Source of the DNA: a virus
DNA: 64,000 bases
IMG/VR virus record: IMGVR_UViG_3300006737_000029
Coordinates: 1-64,000 of that record
Direction: 5' to 3' (one strand)
Under the pieces are notes generated by a model. It had not been told where the DNA came from. It searched no databases and was given only the letters and a program-made list of their open reading frames with translations. Below are positions 1 through 7,008 of this stretch, piece after piece. Numbering within the stretch: the first letter of the stretch is position 1; the number at the start of each line of letters is the position of its first letter. The position numbers and the translations under genes are program-made.

Positions 1-75
1 CGCACACTTACATTAGTGTCTGGAAAGTGTTTACTCTATGCTAGAAGAAATACGTCTACATCAGCTACAGTATAA
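1..75 (+). CDS. 3' end of an upstream gene (partial)
   Basis: An open frame runs in from the window edge for 24 codons and stops at TAA 73-75. Its last A is the first base of the next gene's ATG (TAATG), the same coupling used by many genes downstream. Too little is visible to name the product; its position before a lectin-like gene suggests a tail or appendage protein. Confidence 0.55.
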   Translation, partial: RTLTLVSGKCLLYARRNTSTSATV

Positions 76-854
76 TGGATATTTTAGGACTAGGATTACC
101 AATAACTAAAACACAATATTTTGATGGTCTTAAGGGACCAACTGATATAGGTGGTGATGATATTATATTGTGGTTTGACTGGACAGACAGACCCACAGTA
201 GTTGAATCTACTGGTAATATAGAATCAATTTCTAATAAAGCAACAGTTACACCCTGGTCTACTGCTTATCTTGCATCTATAGGTGGTACTCCTGTATACA
301 GCAACTTAAATGGTCAAAATGGTTTTAATTTTTCTAGTCATCTAGGTGGAGGACAATCTTATCAGTTATATGATTCAGGAGGTAATGCACAATCAGTTAA
401 TTATGGTGAAGATTATACAATAGCTGTAGTTCAAGAAAATGATGCTTTTTCAGGTGTTTCAGGAATAACTGGAGGTAGATCTCCTAATGGTTATGCTTTT
501 AGATGGAGCGGTTCTACTTTAATTGGAACAACTTATGCTCAAGGTGGACAAGCTAATGACTCTATTAATCCTGTAGGTACAAGTGAAAATGATTTTGGTT
601 TTTGTTTACAGATTGTTGATAATGTTAATGATCAAATATCAGTTGTATTTAACGGAGATTCAAATACTCCTGGAACTATAACTGGTGATCCTGTTAATAC
701 AGTAGGAGCACTTTATGTTGGTAAGGGAAATAATACTTCACAATACTTTACAGGTAAGATTTATGAGTTTATGCTTTTCAAAGGAGTGCTATCACCAGAA
801 CAACTAGTTCAACTAAACACATATGTTAAAACAAAATATGACTTTACTTTTTAA
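75..854 (+). CDS. LamG/concanavalin-like lectin-fold appendage protein
   Basis: A 259-residue protein that looks like one LamG or concanavalin-type beta-sandwich. The opening DIILWFDWTD (about residues 29-38), the middle run of alternating small polar and hydrophobic residues, and the end GKIYEFMLFKGVLSPEQL followed by a short helix are typical of these domains in phage and bacterial surface proteins. No signal peptide or membrane segment is seen. The family usually binds sugars, so a receptor-binding or virion decoration role is likely. It is coupled to the preceding gene by a TAATG overlap and sits among other virion genes. The fold is fairly secure; the ligand and place in the virion are inferred. 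Confidence 0.65.
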   Translation: MDILGLGLPITKTQYFDGLKGPTDIGGDDIILWFDWTDRPTVVESTGNIESISNKATVTPWSTAYLASIGGTPVYSNLNGQNGFNFSSHLGGGQSYQLYDSGGNAQSVNYGEDYTIAVVQENDAFSGVSGITGGRSPNGYAFRWSGSTLIGTTYAQGGQANDSINPVGTSENDFGFCLQIVDNVNDQISVVFNGDSNTPGTITGDPVNTVGALYVGKGNNTSQYFTGKIYEFMLFKGVLSPEQLVQLNTYVKTKYDFTF

Positions 855-858
855 ACCT

Positions 859-1908
859 ATGAGAACAATTATTTTTATATTATTATTTTGCGTTAGTTTA
901 ACAACTAATGGGCAAATATTTAGTGATTTCTTTAAGTATTCAACGATTTATACATCAGTTAATGGGAACAACTCAGTAGCTGATCAGACTGTTTATGATA
1001 TAAAAACAGGGACGTTACTTAACGAAGTAGTAGAGACCCCTTATGATTATACATTAACATTAGGGATTAGAAAGATACAAAGATTTCAATACGAACCACA
1101 GTTACCATTTAAAGATGGGACAGAGACATCATATAACGATGCAGCTACTATAGGAAGAGTAAAGAAAGGATTTGAATATTTATTTGAAGTAGATTATGCG
1201 AGGCAACAAGGTATTAGGTTTGTTAACCAGAACCATTTCTTAAGGTACAATACAACGAAGTGGATGGCTAAAGTAGAATACTTACAAGATGGATTTGCAG
1301 ACATAAAATATTTTGAAAGTTCTCAACGAGCAAGGATTAATTCAAAGGGCAAACTCTCTTTTAACGTGGGGGCATGTCAGAGAATCTCAGAGCCCTATGG
1401 ATTTAATCCGCTTGAGGAGTGGATGTTACCTAACGGGACCTTGCACTATACTCAACTAGCGCTTGATGAAGGTTACACGGTCAACTTTTCTGACCCTGAG
1501 AATATAGAGTACTTAAGTCCTTCTGGTAACGTTGTAGCAAATAGCGTAGAAGTGTGGGAAGCAGTGGTTGTTCCTGAAATACTTTCTAACTATGTTGACG
1601 CTGAGAGAGCTGAATTACAAAGTCAATGGGTTCATTCTTTGATTATAGGATTTGATTACTATAAATATAACAAAGACATATGGCTGCATGCATGGGGTAA
1701 CGTACTACCTTATCACTATAATGATGGCGGGCAGTTTTCATATCATAACTTTAATGATGGTAAACAATGGTTGGATTATTCTGCAGGAATGATCTTTGGT
1801 TATAAAGTAACAAGAAATCTTGGAGCCTTTGTAGAAGGTAAGTATAATAAATACTGGGACAGAAAGTGGTATAACTTTAAATTTGGTATTAACTACAAAA
1901 TATTTTAA
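859..1908 (+). CDS. Secreted outer-membrane beta-barrel-like protein encoded by the phage
   Basis: I chose ATG 859 rather than 823 because it gives a clean Sec signal peptide (MRTIIFILLFCVSLTTNGQ, cut after the Gln-containing end) and avoids overlap with the lectin gene. The mature protein of about 330 residues alternates polar and aromatic residues and ends YNFKFGINYKIF; a terminal Phe is the usual sorting signal of outer-membrane barrels. I recall similar proteins in other Bacteroidota phages, without known function. Its codons look richer in G and C than its neighbours', which hints at capture from a host. Candidate roles are altering the infected cell's surface (superinfection exclusion) or making a virion component that passes through the envelope. 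The barrel reading is an inference from composition and the two ends. Confidence 0.6.
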   Translation: MRTIIFILLFCVSLTTNGQIFSDFFKYSTIYTSVNGNNSVADQTVYDIKTGTLLNEVVETPYDYTLTLGIRKIQRFQYEPQLPFKDGTETSYNDAATIGRVKKGFEYLFEVDYARQQGIRFVNQNHFLRYNTTKWMAKVEYLQDGFADIKYFESSQRARINSKGKLSFNVGACQRISEPYGFNPLEEWMLPNGTLHYTQLALDEGYTVNFSDPENIEYLSPSGNVVANSVEVWEAVVVPEILSNYVDAERAELQSQWVHSLIIGFDYYKYNKDIWLHAWGNVLPYHYNDGGQFSYHNFNDGKQWLDYSAGMIFGYKVTRNLGAFVEGKYNKYWDRKWYNFKFGINYKIF

Positions 1909-1910
1909 TT

Positions 1911-2048
1911 ATGGCTAAAAAGAAAAAAACAAAAAGTAAAAAAGATGCTTGCTACCATAAAGCTAAGGCTAAGTATAGTGTGTTTCCTAGTGCTTATGCT
2001 AGTGGATATATTGCTAAGTGTAGAAAACGTAGAGGTAAAATAAAGTAA
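1911..2048 (+). CDS. Tiny basic Cys-containing protein (DUF5872-like)
   Basis: A 45-residue, Lys-rich protein. It has a core reading DACYHKAKAKYSVFPSAYAS followed by a Cys-Arg-Lys-Arg end. That core is common in small basic proteins of marine viruses and phages; I remember it under DUF5872 but could not check. Two Cys and one His could bind a metal, and the charge suggests nucleic-acid binding. It is the first of three consecutive basic proteins; its stop overlaps the next start (TAATG). Function is unknown. Confidence 0.6.
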   Translation: MAKKKKTKSKKDACYHKAKAKYSVFPSAYASGYIAKCRKRRGKIK

Positions 2049-2305
2049 TGGCAGTAAGAAAAACAAAAGCAGGAGCTAATCTTAAACGTTGGTTTAAAGA
2101 GAAGTGGAAAGATGAAAAGGGTAACCCTTGTGGATCTTCTAAAAATAAGAAGACTAAAAAGTGTAGACCTACTAAACGTGTGTCAAAGAAAACACCACGT
2201 ACATGGGGATCTTTATCTAAGTCACAAAAAGCTAAAGCTGTTGCTGAAAAAAAGAAAGTAGGAATGGGCCGTAGAACTAGCTCTATTAAAAAACGTAAGA
2301 AATAA
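2048..2305 (+). CDS. Small basic Cys-containing protein (DUF5872-like, second copy type)
   Basis: An 85-residue, strongly basic protein. Its opening LKRWFKEKWKDEKGNPCG and the block CRPTKRVSKKTPRTW are hallmarks of the same small-protein group as the gene before it. Two Cys flank a Lys-rich loop, compatible with a metal knuckle or a redox pair. The C-terminus is Arg/Lys-rich and likely disordered. It is translationally coupled on both sides by TAATG junctions. Likely a nucleic-acid-binding accessory or packaged protein; this is inference from charge and context. Confidence 0.6.
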   Translation: MAVRKTKAGANLKRWFKEKWKDEKGNPCGSSKNKKTKKCRPTKRVSKKTPRTWGSLSKSQKAKAVAEKKKVGMGRRTSSIKKRKK

Positions 2306-2592
2306 TGGCTACTAAAAAGAAAACAGTTAAGAAAAAAACAGTTAAGAAAAAAGGTGCTACTAAAGGTTGTGGTATTAAAAACGGTTGCAAAAGCAAAAAG
2401 GGTGGACTAACTGCTAAGGGCCGTAAAATGATTAATAAAAAGACCGGGTCTAATCTTAAGGCTCCTCAACCAGGCGGAGGCCCAAGAAAGAAATCTTTTT
2501 GTGCTAGATTTAAAGGTATGAAAGGTCCAATGAAAAAACCAAATGGTAAGCCAACACGTAAAGCGCTTGCTATGAAAAGATGGAAGTGTTAA
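2305..2592 (+). CDS. Small basic Cys-rich protein (DUF6321-like)
   Basis: A 95-residue protein. The N-terminus holds tandem KKKTV units and the body reads GGLTAKGRKMINKKTGSNLK, then a FCARFKGMKGPMKKPNGKPT block and a terminal KRWKC. I recognise this block from small proteins of marine phages and giant-virus relatives (recalled as DUF6321, not verified). Four Cys are spread along the chain. Third of three adjacent basic proteins. The tandem N-terminal repeat is visible in the DNA as two copies of acagttaagaaaaaa, so slippage could vary its length. Function unknown; DNA binding in the virion or infected cell is plausible. Confidence 0.6.
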   Translation: MATKKKTVKKKTVKKKGATKGCGIKNGCKSKKGGLTAKGRKMINKKTGSNLKAPQPGGGPRKKSFCARFKGMKGPMKKPNGKPTRKALAMKRWKC

Positions 2593-3291
2593 ATGAGTTG
2601 GTTAGGACAACATATATGGGGATTTATATCTAGATTTAGAAATAAGATATACATAGAAACTATTGAGACAGGTACATCTGATAAAGTTTTAGTTAGAGAA
2701 TCAGACGGACTAGTTAAAGAGAAGGATTGCAAGTGCGCTAAAGGTGATGAAGTAAAAGAAGTGAGAGGCACATCTCCAATTCAAGTAGATAATACTGATG
2801 TAGAAAAACCTGTAGTATCTGTTACCGCTGCTTCTGGAAGTAGTAGAGGTACAATGACTGCTGCTGATTTTACTAAGTTAGCTGGTGTTGCAACAGGAGC
2901 AACAAGAAATGTTGGTGAAGTTAAAGAAGTAAGAGGGACGGCCCCTGTATCTGTAGATGCTACGGATCCAGAGAAACCGGTTGTATCTGTTAATGATGCA
3001 AGCAGAACTGCAACAGGGCTGATGACCAAAACAGAATATATAAAACTTCAAAGTATAGCAGCTAATGCAGACGTAACCCCAACATGGGTACCTGCTAAAG
3101 ATCCAAGTTATCTAACAGCAACTGTTGGATTTAGTGGTACACTTACAGTTTTAGCTGATGTAGTAAAAGGAGTAAATAGTTATCTAGAGATAACAGTTAG
3201 AAACGGTTTAATAATATCAACAAAGTCTGTGTTGTCACAGAATGCTAATGGCCCTTCTGTTCCAGCAGCATCAGGCCCAACACCAAAATAA
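2593..3291 (+). CDS. Fibre-like protein with an internal duplication
   Basis: A 232-residue protein. Two copies of a module opening EVKEVRGT.P..VD.TD.EKPVVSV occur, first near residues 54-79 and again near residues 109-134. Each is followed by a G.MT...Y/F.KL stretch of the type that caps phage tail-fibre repeats. The rest is rich in Ser, Thr, Ala and Val, with no signal peptide. This is typical of trimeric fibres or adaptor proteins on the phage surface. It starts directly after the previous stop. The structural role is likely; the exact position in the virion is unknown. Confidence 0.55.
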   Translation: MSWLGQHIWGFISRFRNKIYIETIETGTSDKVLVRESDGLVKEKDCKCAKGDEVKEVRGTSPIQVDNTDVEKPVVSVTAASGSSRGTMTAADFTKLAGVATGATRNVGEVKEVRGTAPVSVDATDPEKPVVSVNDASRTATGLMTKTEYIKLQSIAANADVTPTWVPAKDPSYLTATVGFSGTLTVLADVVKGVNSYLEITVRNGLIISTKSVLSQNANGPSVPAASGPTPK

Positions 3292-3302
3292 AAAAATAAA
3301 TT

Positions 3303-3731
3303 ATGCCAGTAATAATAAAACCTGTAATAGGACTAGGAACAAGAGTTATGAAGATCCGTGAATGGACCCCTATTGATAAGTGTGGGCCTAGCGGAGTTTC
3401 AGATATGCAACAGGATACAGCAAAGTTTAAAGAAGTTACTTTCTGTAATATTAATAAATCTGGTCCTGTAGTTATACATGTAGGTGTGTTTCAAAGAGGT
3501 ACTTTTGCTGGGGGAGTTTTAACAACTGAATTAAATCCTCCTGATGTAGCATTGATGCTACAGTATAATACAGAAGTTCCAGTAGGTGCTACCTTTAGTT
3601 TAAAAGATTTTTATATAGATAGATTATACTTAGAGTGTGGAGACTCACAAAATGAACCAATAGTTGCTGTATGGGTTTCTTCAGAAAAAGAAACTGAGAC
3701 AGGGTATTTAGATGTAATACAGAGAAGATAA
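3303..3731 (+). CDS. Unknown small virion-type protein
   Basis: A 142-residue protein with no motif I recognise. It is mostly short beta-forming stretches (VVIHVGVFQRG, PIVAVWVSS) with three Cys, which suggests a small beta-sandwich such as a decoration or fibre-tip protein. It lies between a fibre-like gene and a membrane protein and shares one base with the next start. Function is not assigned. Confidence 0.5.
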   Translation: MPVIIKPVIGLGTRVMKIREWTPIDKCGPSGVSDMQQDTAKFKEVTFCNINKSGPVVIHVGVFQRGTFAGGVLTTELNPPDVALMLQYNTEVPVGATFSLKDFYIDRLYLECGDSQNEPIVAVWVSSEKETETGYLDVIQRR

Positions 3732-3964
3732 TGTGGAAATTATTTAAAGATAAGAACGATATAAATGAAAAGAATGTAGTTGGGTTTATATCTTTTGCTA
3801 TAATGGTGCTGTTTGCTATTATAGATTTGGGAACCGCTCTTATGTACCTAGGGTATGTGGGAGGTGGTGAATTAGAAATTAACGACACTATATACAACTC
3901 TTTTGTTATGGTAACATTAGGGTGTTTTGGTATTAGTGCATTTGAAAAAATTAAAAAATCTTAA
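3731..3964 (+). CDS. Small two-helix membrane protein (possible holin or antiholin)
   Basis: A 77-residue protein with two predicted membrane helices, roughly residues 17-43 (VVGFISFAIMVLFAIIDLGT onward) and 57-70, joined by a short acidic loop. The tail is Lys-rich. Size and topology fit a class II holin or holin partner, and a better 3-helix holin candidate lies 300 bases downstream. It overlaps the preceding stop by one base. The membrane topology is clear; the lysis role is inferred from context. Confidence 0.55.
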   Translation: MWKLFKDKNDINEKNVVGFISFAIMVLFAIIDLGTALMYLGYVGGGELEINDTIYNSFVMVTLGCFGISAFEKIKKS

Positions 3965-3968
3965 GGTT

Positions 3969-4061
3969 ATGAAAAAATTTATTTGTATTTTATTATGTAA
4001 GGTAACGTTTAACAAAGTATGCTTAGGCTGGTGTGGACCAGACTGCTGCTTAAAAAAATAA
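3969..4061 (+). CDS. 30-residue Cys-rich peptide
   Basis: A short open frame, MKKFICILLCKVTFNKVCLG and ten further residues, with five Cys including WCGPDCC near the end. A TTAAGG sequence just upstream of the ATG may act as a weak ribosome site. The hydrophobic start could be a lipobox-like or membrane segment, but it is too short to be sure. It lies in a tight run of micro-genes. Likely translated; function unknown. Confidence 0.45.
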   Translation: MKKFICILLCKVTFNKVCLGWCGPDCCLKK

Positions 4062-4065
4062 AATT

Positions 4066-4239
4066 ATGCCAAATAATATGAGAAGGGCGGGTATGAAGTA
4101 CGGAACAGGTGGTTCTACACGTCCAAACAAAATGCCTTCTTATAGAAAGGGGGGACAAGCTAGTTTACTAACTAAAATATCTAGAGCTCCTAAGAAAAAG
4201 AAAGGAATGAAAGGCTGTGGGTGTGGTGGTCAAGTATAA
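4066..4239 (+). CDS. 57-residue Gly/Lys-rich micro-protein
   Basis: Reads MPNNMRRAGMKYGTGGSTRP, then MPSYRKGGQ, a Lys stretch and GCGCGG near the end. The short Gly-Gly units preceded by Tyr/Arg/Lys resemble the KYGGQ and KGGE segments that border modules of the large polyprotein at 31971-38606. This may be chance or a shared targeting or cleavage context. No fold is expected. Supported by position in a compact micro-gene run and by a full open frame. Confidence 0.45.
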   Translation: MPNNMRRAGMKYGTGGSTRPNKMPSYRKGGQASLLTKISRAPKKKKGMKGCGCGGQV

Positions 4240-4253
4240 TAAATAAAAATAAT

Positions 4254-4646
4254 ATGAGTATACTAGGAACTATATTTAGTGGAGGAGCAAAAGATCTTGT
4301 TGAAAGTGTTGGTGGTGTCATTGATGGACTCCACACTTCAGACGAAGAGAAGCTGGCCGCTAAACAAAAAATGAAAGAACTTGTAGCTACTTATGAGATA
4401 GAGATGGAAAAGCAAATCACTTCAAGGTGGGAAGCTGATATGAAGTCTGACTCATGGCTATCTAAAAACATTAGACCATTAGTATTAGCATTCTTAGTTG
4501 TTAGTACCGTGCTATTAATATTTATTGATGCAGGTGTTATCAACTTTGTTGTTGAAGCTAAATGGACTGATTTATTGCAATTAGTATTAATCACGGTGAT
4601 TGGTGCCTACTTTGGTGGCCGTTCACTAGAAAAAACAAAGAAATAA
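4254..4646 (+). CDS. Holin-like membrane protein (3TM GTA-holin type)
   Basis: A 130-residue protein; I start at ATG 4254, since an earlier in-frame ATG at 4221 lies inside the preceding micro-gene. Residues 1-70 are an amphipathic, charged region (DEEKLAAKQKMKEL). It is followed by WEADMKSDSWLSKNIRP and two or three hydrophobic helices (about residues 79-97 and 100-124). The W.ADM.SDSWLSKNIRP lead is typical of the GTA-type 3TM holin group. It would permit or time access of the endolysin to the cell wall. The likely endolysin gene lies far away at 40036. Its stop overlaps the next start. Confidence 0.65.
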   Translation: MSILGTIFSGGAKDLVESVGGVIDGLHTSDEEKLAAKQKMKELVATYEIEMEKQITSRWEADMKSDSWLSKNIRPLVLAFLVVSTVLLIFIDAGVINFVVEAKWTDLLQLVLITVIGAYFGGRSLEKTKK

Positions 4647-4726
4647 TGGGACAATGTGTATGTGGTAAAACAAAAGCAGAAGACGGTTCTTGTGATGGAT
4701 CTCACAAGGAAAAGTGTACTAAGTAA
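4646..4726 (+). CDS. 26-residue minimal CDGSH-type iron-sulfur protein
   Basis: The whole protein is MGQCVCGKTKAEDGSCDGSH plus six residues. Cys4, Cys6, Cys16 and His20 follow the CDGSH ligand pattern (C-x-C-x2-T ... C-D-G-S-H). The spacing between the second and third Cys is one residue longer than the usual form. In known CDGSH proteins three Cys and one His hold a [2Fe-2S] cluster used in redox or iron handling. It is coupled to both neighbours by TAATG junctions, which supports real translation. A zinc knuckle is the alternative. I know of few stand-alone CDGSH proteins this small. Confidence 0.6.
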   Translation: MGQCVCGKTKAEDGSCDGSHKEKCTK

Positions 4727-5079
4727 TGTATACTTATACTATTGAACTTATACGGGTCATTGATGGTGATACTATTGATGCATATATTGACCTGGGCTTT
4801 GATGTCAAGGTTAAGAAACGTATAAGATTCATGGGTATAAATACTCCTGAGTCACGAACTAGAGACCTTGAAGAAAAGAAACGGGGCCTAGCTGCAAAAG
4901 ATAGAGTTAAGTGTTTACTTGAATGCTGCTGTAGAATTGAATTAAAATCCCACGGTGTGGGCAAATACGGCAGGTGTCTTGGTGAAATAACTATAGATAC
5001 AGAAGGTAAGATTGAAAACTTAAATGAATTGTTAATTGCTGAAGGTCATGCAGTAGCATACTTTGGTGGAAAAAGATAA
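4726..5079 (+). CDS. Staphylococcal-nuclease-like (thermonuclease) protein
   Basis: A 117-residue protein carrying the SNase core: VIDGDTIDA (residues 11-19), RFMGINTPESR (34-44) with the catalytic Arg and Glu, and KYGRCLGEI with the second Arg. The C-terminal helix ends AEGHAVAYFGGKR. There is no signal peptide, so it acts inside the cell. SNase-type enzymes cleave DNA or RNA with calcium. In a phage this could degrade host nucleic acid or process ends. All main catalytic positions appear present. Confidence 0.8.
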   Translation: MYTYTIELIRVIDGDTIDAYIDLGFDVKVKKRIRFMGINTPESRTRDLEEKKRGLAAKDRVKCLLECCCRIELKSHGVGKYGRCLGEITIDTEGKIENLNELLIAEGHAVAYFGGKR

Positions 5080-5081
5080 AG

Positions 5082-5240
5082 ATGAAAAAAATAAATTGGA
5101 TAAATTCTTGGAGACAAGGAAATAAAAAAGAGATATATGATGTCTCAATTAGATTAGGAAGACTTACATTACTTGAATTGTACTGTAATCCTGGTGTTGA
5201 GCATAGATTTATAGTTTTAAACTTTGGGTTTGAGCTGTAA
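5082..5240 (+). CDS. Unknown 52-residue protein
   Basis: A short open frame starting MKKINWINSWRQGNKKEIYD and ending FIVLNFGFEL, two bases after the nuclease stop. Mixed helix then beta strand, slightly basic, no motif. Its placement between coupled genes and its full frame support it as real. No function can be given. Confidence 0.45.
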   Translation: MKKINWINSWRQGNKKEIYDVSIRLGRLTLLELYCNPGVEHRFIVLNFGFEL

Positions 5241-5244
5241 ATTT

Positions 5245-5262
5245 AGTATATTATAATATACT
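5245..5262 (+). promoter_or_regulatory. 18-bp perfect palindrome / promoter-like element
   Basis: AGTATATTA-TAATATACT is a perfect inverted repeat that ends at the base before ATG 5263. Its left half also matches the late-promoter motif of this phage (TTTGTATATTATA with one mismatch). It could be an operator, a hairpin over the start codon, or the -7 region of a promoter giving a very short leader. Confidence 0.45.
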
Positions 5263-5538
5263 ATGGCAACTAAAAGAGATTATAAAAAAGAATACAAGAA
5301 GTTTCAGTCCTCTACTAAAGCAAAAAAGGATAGAGCAGCTAGAAACAAATCACGTAGACAAGGTCTCAAGGTTGGTAAAGTACGTAAAGGAGATGGAAAA
5401 GATCTTCATCACCCAAGCGGGCCCCGTTCTAAGAAGACAGTTGTTATGTCTGCTTCAAAGAATAGAGGCAAAAAAGAAAAAAGTAGAGTAAAAGGTAGTA
5501 AAAGAAACTACCCTAAAACAAGAAAAAAAAGTAAATAA
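5263..5538 (+). CDS. Small basic protein with an HNH-like remnant
   Basis: A 91-residue, very basic protein opening MATKRDYKKEYKKFQSS and containing KVRKGDGKDLHHPSG and VMSASKNRG. The KGDGKD(L/I)HH...SASKNRG layout is common in small phage and virus proteins and resembles the His core of HNH or homing nucleases, though the second metal ligand is missing. It may bind DNA without cutting it. It has its own palindromic start region upstream, so it is probably expressed separately from the micro-genes before it. Confidence 0.55.
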   Translation: MATKRDYKKEYKKFQSSTKAKKDRAARNKSRRQGLKVGKVRKGDGKDLHHPSGPRSKKTVVMSASKNRGKKEKSRVKGSKRNYPKTRKKSK

Positions 5539-5556
5539 TTAAAACACTATAGAAAA

Positions 5557-5973
5557 ATGGCAACAATTACAGCAAGACTTACTTTAACAGGCACTGGTAC
5601 AACTAGTGACGTGTTAAATATAGATAAAAGCAAAGCGCTTACAGTAACAAATCCAACTGTTCAAGTTGGTACAACAAAATTAACAACAACATATGCAACA
5701 ACTATTTCTGATTTAGACGGTAGTAAGAATGCTGTAGATACTTATTTGTATATTATGAATACGTCTCCAGGATCTGAAACAGTTCATGTACAAGTTGTAG
5801 CAACAGCTACATGTACTGAGTCAGGTACAGCTACAGTAACACAATCTCCTCTAGCTAAATTAGCTAAAGGTGAGTTTGCAATAGTTCCTCTTGAGGCAGG
5901 TGCTAAAGTGCAGTTTAAAGGATCTGCTGTTACTGCAGTTATGGAGTACGGCTTCTGGACTAAGGGAGTTTAG
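5557..5973 (+). CDS. Beta-rich virion decoration or tail protein
   Basis: A 138-residue Thr/Val/Ala-rich protein without Lys clusters or membrane segments. Runs such as TARLTLTGTGTTSD, ALTVTNPTVQVGTT and VEVQ-like strands suggest an immunoglobulin-like or jelly-roll domain as found in capsid decoration proteins. It is the last rightward gene of this block; its stop overlaps the stop of the convergent gene by four bases (5970-5973). Virion role is inferred from composition and context. Confidence 0.5.
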   Translation: MATITARLTLTGTGTTSDVLNIDKSKALTVTNPTVQVGTTKLTTTYATTISDLDGSKNAVDTYLYIMNTSPGSETVHVQVVATATCTESGTATVTQSPLAKLAKGEFAIVPLEAGAKVQFKGSAVTAVMEYGFWTKGV

Positions 5974-6170
5974 TCAAAATCATATATAGTTGCTAAATAA
6001 TTGATTGCCCAATCATATGCAGCAGCCGGGTGAGTAAATAGTTTTCTTTTTCTTTTTACCCATCCGGTTGTTTTGCGTTCATATACCATGAACTCCCATT
6101 TTTTTCTATAGGGTCTACAGCTTACCCATATTCCCCTTTCTAATAAATATTTTATGTCATGTTCTTCCAT
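5970..6170 (-). CDS. Unknown 66-residue protein
   Basis: I start at ATG 6170, which begins just after the stop of the radical-SAM gene; a longer form from 6203 would overlap that gene. The protein is rich in Trp, Tyr and basic residues (YRKKWEFMVYERK, GWVKRKRKLFTHP) and ends in a helix AAAYDWAINYLA. Last gene of the leftward replication block and convergent with the rightward block. No function assigned. Confidence 0.45.
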   Translation of the reverse strand: MEEHDIKYLLERGIWVSCRPYRKKWEFMVYERKTTGWVKRKRKLFTHPAAAYDWAINYLATIYDFD

Positions 6171-6171
6171 A

Positions 6172-7008
6172 TTAAAAAATATATCTAATTGTTTTTGTGT
6201 CAAAATGATTTGAGTATATTTCCTTAAACATTGCTAGAAGCTTATGCTTCTTTGCTATAGGATACCTCATCACTCCTGATCTGTTTTTAACTTCATCTGA
6301 ATACTTCATAATCTCACGGGCCTCATCACTAGCTTTAATCATTTGATTAACATGATTAGTAAGTGCTATAACTTCACACTTGTTTTCACCTGCCACTTCT
6401 TTAACACGTTTAAATAGCTGATCATAATGCTTAGACCAACCGGGCATAAATATAAGAGGAGAATAATTTAAGTGTACTTCCCATCCTAATTCTTTGAGCC
6501 GATTAACATCAGCTATTCGGCTCTCTATCTTCTGCATCTTAGGTTCTAATACATCTGAATAAGCTTGAGGCATAAGGCTTACCCTTACTCTAGGTGGTTT
6601 ATTAAAATGATTAACATCAAGCTTAAGGAGACCCGGATACTTAGTAGCCATAGTACTATTTAACTGAGGGTGATCATCAAAGCGCTTAAGGTAATCATGT
6701 AATGGTTCAGGCATAAACTTTTGCATTAGAACTAAATCTGAATTACAAGCTATGTCTACCATTGTATATACTGGATCTTGTTGGTTAGGAACTTTAGTGT
6801 AGCCCGCTTCCCAAGCAAGAACAGAATTAAATATGTCATCAACATTTGTGTTGACGTAAACTCTTTTACCATTATATCTTGCCATATAACAGTAAGTATT
6901 TACACAACCCCCCATACATCCGTAGATTATATTGGGAGCTATGCAGTCAGAACTATTATTATTTTGTTTTGTTATTAATGTTTTTGTTTTTTGTTTTTTA
7001 ATTGCCAT
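6172..7008 (-). CDS. Radical-SAM protein, spore photoproduct lyase-like
   Basis: A 278-residue protein. Near the N-terminus it reads YGCMGGCVNTYCYMARYNGK, giving Cys31, Cys35 and Cys40: CxxxCxxxxC rather than the canonical CxxxCxxC of radical SAM enzymes. The Tyr-Cys-Tyr-Met tail and the later PRVRVSLMPQ and WEVHLNYSPLIFMPGW blocks match the spore photoproduct lyase-type branch seen in phages. Those enzymes use S-adenosylmethionine and a [4Fe-4S] cluster; the founding member repairs UV thymine photoproducts. Here DNA repair or base modification is possible but unproven. It overlaps the preceding micro-membrane gene by 11 bases. Confidence 0.6.
   Translation of the reverse strand: MAIKKQKTKTLITKQNNNSSDCIAPNIIYGCMGGCVNTYCYMARYNGKRVYVNTNVDDIFNSVLAWEAGYTKVPNQQDPVYTMVDIACNSDLVLMQKFMPEPLHDYLKRFDDHPQLNSTMATKYPGLLKLDVNHFNKPPRVRVSLMPQAYSDVLEPKMQKIESRIADVNRLKELGWEVHLNYSPLIFMPGWSKHYDQLFKRVKEVAGENKCEVIALTNHVNQMIKASDEAREIMKYSDEVKNRSGVMRYPIAKKHKLLAMFKEIYSNHFDTKTIRYIF

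Noticed and set aside
823-858. Upstream start for the outer-membrane protein gene
   Set aside because: The ATG at 859 gives a proper signal peptide and no overlap; the 823 start would add a basic stretch before the signal.
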